A DNA stretch of 64,000 bases, taken from FEN-1139 sp038207155. GTDB lineage: Bacteria; Myxococcota_A; Polyangia; Polyangiales; Polyangiaceae. The stretch spans positions 62,001 to 126,000 of the forward strand of contig JBBRAB010000008.1 of NCBI GenBank assembly GCA_038207155.1. Direction: 5' to 3'. The position numbers and the translations under genes are program-made. The notes beneath the pieces were generated by a model. That model saw only the letters and a list, made by a program, of their open reading frames with translations, made no database searches and was not told where the DNA came from. Within the stretch, counting starts at the first letter, position 1; each line of letters starts with the position of its first letter. This document shows, one piece after another, positions 62,594 through 64,000 of the stretch.

Positions 62594-63811
62594 TCAGGAC
62601 GCCACCTGGCGCTCGACCTCGGACACCAGATGCGGAGGACAGGCGGCGCGAAGTAGCGCCATGCCGCGCGCGCCGGCCGCAGCCGGGATACCTGAAGGCA
62701 TGAACCCGCGGCTGAGCAGGGTTCGGCTCATCCAGTCCACGCGGGCAGTCGAACGTTCCCCGAGCGAGTCGTAGAAACGCTCCGCCGCTGCCCGGGCCAC
62801 GTGGTCAGAGCCGAACGCGAGGCACAGCGCCAGGTTCCACATGGCCTCGTCATGCGCGAACGCATCACGCGTGGTCGCAGACAGACTCGCGAGTAAGAGC
62901 GTTTCCTCGGGCAGCTCCACCGCGTCACCGACGATGAAGAACGAGTGAAAGCGACGAGTCCAGTCGATCGCGGGCAATTCCGAGTCATCGAACTCAATGT
63001 CGATGTCGAGCGCCGACTGCTGACGCGGTCGCACGTGGGACTCGGCCACGTCGCGTCGTGCAGGTAGCGCTGCGTCTACCGAGGTGTCGCTAGCGTCGCG
63101 CGTCGCGCTCGCACTTTGAACCTGGGAGACTTCGGAAGACTCCGACACCGCGGTGGCCAGATCCACTCCCGAAGGCAACCCGGGCGCCGTATCGTCGGCT
63201 TGGCGCGCCGAGACGCCGGCGGCCGGTGCCTCGGGCACCGCTTGGACTTGCATCGGCTCGACAACGGGTGTCGCTGTCACGTCGGTGGACGCGGCTGCCT
63301 CAACCTGGGCCCGAAGCTGACTGGCTGACGAGCGAGCAGCGATGGGAAAATGCTCAGAAGCTGGCAACTCGTGACTGGGCGAGGTGTCTGGCGGGCGCTC
63401 CTCGGACAGCTCACCGTCATGGACGAACCCGCCATCGGACTCGGACTCGGCGACGTCAAATGGTTCCGGACTCGCGAAGGGCGAGGTCTTGAGGGCCTCT
63501 TCCTCGTTCTCTGCGAGCTGCTGAATCTGTGGCAGCGCTGCTGCGCGCGGAAACTGGAAACCCTGCTCCAACCAGTAGCGCGCCTCGGCCGAGTCCGGCA
63601 TGGGCGGCGGATAGCTCCGCACCACCACTGAGTGAAACAGCGCGACGCTCCCAAGCGCGCGCCAGGCCGTCTCTCCCACGAGACAGACGAGAGAGTCCGG
63701 CGGAACCTTGCGGTGCTCAATGCCGCGAACGACGAGCTCCGTTGCCACGGGGCCAACCGTGGTGTCGCCTACCGCGAGGTACCAAAGGGCATTGTCCAAG
63801 TCGTCGAGCAT
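62594..63811 (-). CDS. GYF_2-domain protein with long acidic linker
   Basis: 405 aa. N-terminal GYF_2-like domain (~8-60): ALWYLAVGDTTVGPVATELVVRGI, VPPDSLVCLVGETAWRAL. A long Ser/Glu/Ala-rich linker (~85-290) follows; the C-terminal part (~295-405) has WTRRFHSFFIVGDAVEL and FAHDEAMWNLALCLAFGSDH, helical, family not recognised. No signal peptide. GYF_2 domains bind membrane proteins or proline-rich sequences. Convergent with the kinase gene before it. Start at 63811 is the first ATG. Confidence 0.75.
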   Translation of the reverse strand: MLDDLDNALWYLAVGDTTVGPVATELVVRGIEHRKVPPDSLVCLVGETAWRALGSVALFHSVVVRSYPPPMPDSAEARYWLEQGFQFPRAAALPQIQQLAENEEEALKTSPFASPEPFDVAESESDGGFVHDGELSEERPPDTSPSHELPASEHFPIAARSSASQLRAQVEAAASTDVTATPVVEPMQVQAVPEAPAAGVSARQADDTAPGLPSGVDLATAVSESSEVSQVQSASATRDASDTSVDAALPARRDVAESHVRPRQQSALDIDIEFDDSELPAIDWTRRFHSFFIVGDAVELPEETLLLASLSATTRDAFAHDEAMWNLALCLAFGSDHVARAAAERFYDSLGERSTARVDWMSRTLLSRGFMPSGIPAAAGARGMALLRAACPPHLVSEVERQVAS

Positions 63812-64000
63812 TCGGGTTGCGCTCCGTAGTCAGACAACCGTCGGCAGTTAGGCCGAGGTCGACACTCGGGCAATAATGACCTCAGATCGCGCAGCGCGCC
63901 TCCCCTTCGCGCGAGTTTGCGTTCATCATGCAACTGTGCACGATTGCCCACAGAGCCCGGCCAATTCGCGTCGTCATTTCATGAGGTTTCACACCAACCG
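63812..64000. other. Upstream region of the GYF_2 gene, to the window edge
   Basis: No gene supported within the 189 bp available. It probably contains the promoter of the leftward GYF_2 gene. Confidence 0.35.

Overview
The window looks like chromosome from a high-GC myxobacterium, most likely of the Polyangiales (Sorangium/Polyangium-like). The reasons are the GC-rich coding sequence, eukaryote-like Ser/Thr kinases, many FHA domains, secreted lipoproteins with Gly/Ala/Thr-rich linkers behind the lipobox, and a MYXO-CTERM-like tail on a xylanase. The taxonomic call is inference. No phage, plasmid, CRISPR or rRNA genes were seen.

Layout. 0-8.6 kb: end of an FHA-GGDEF diguanylate cyclase, an EVE protein, a two-gene operon (TonB-like protein plus secreted endonuclease/phosphatase-fold lipoprotein), a GH5-like glycosidase, a Ser/Thr kinase and a DEAD-box helicase. 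The stop codons of the last two lie inside direct or tandem repeats. 8.9-10.6 kb: tRNA-Arg(CCT), and 1.5 kb downstream a 33-bp copy of its 3' end, enclosing one lipoprotein gene. 10.6-22.9 kb: polysaccharide-degradation region. An ECF sigma-FecR-secreted protein-GH16-like operon is followed by a low-GC beta-helix protein, two GH16 lipoproteins with intact catalytic motifs, a GH10 xylanase cut by an in-frame TAG, and two broken lipoprotein genes. 23-31 kb: two small proteins, glycerol kinase, a YecH-like protein, a hybrid histidine kinase, a cyclase-family enzyme and a GH9 cellulase. 31-34 kb: envelope genes (L,D-transpeptidase, AgmX-like lipoprotein, OmpA-family lipoprotein).

34.4-38.2 kb is a translation block: rlmE overlaps a pseudouridine synthase-methyltransferase fusion, next to a stand-alone rplC and a divergent stand-alone rplS with a clear promoter and terminator. 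38.4-46.1 kb is a probable phospho-signalling operon: zinc-ribbon-FHA protein, membrane VWA-like-FHA protein, PP2C phosphatase, a three-FHA ABCG-type transporter and a small lipoprotein. 46.2-53.8 kb holds carbon-metabolism genes: glycogen phosphorylase, a degenerate AMP-ligase homologue, a PHA-granule-region protein, an SDR, a ROK kinase and a quinone oxidoreductase. 53.8-64 kb holds a ferredoxin, a MepA-like peptidase, a coupled three-gene operon, DAHP synthase behind an apparent aromatic leader-peptide attenuator, a thioesterase, a NYN RNase, Dtd, a second Ser/Thr kinase with a probable beta-propeller, and a GYF_2-domain protein.

The best candidates for something new are the FHA/PP2C/FHA-ABC operon, the DAHP-synthase attenuator, the pseudouridine synthase-methyltransferase fusion beside rlmE and rplC, and the ECF sigma operon that carries a GH16-like protein without catalytic glutamates.
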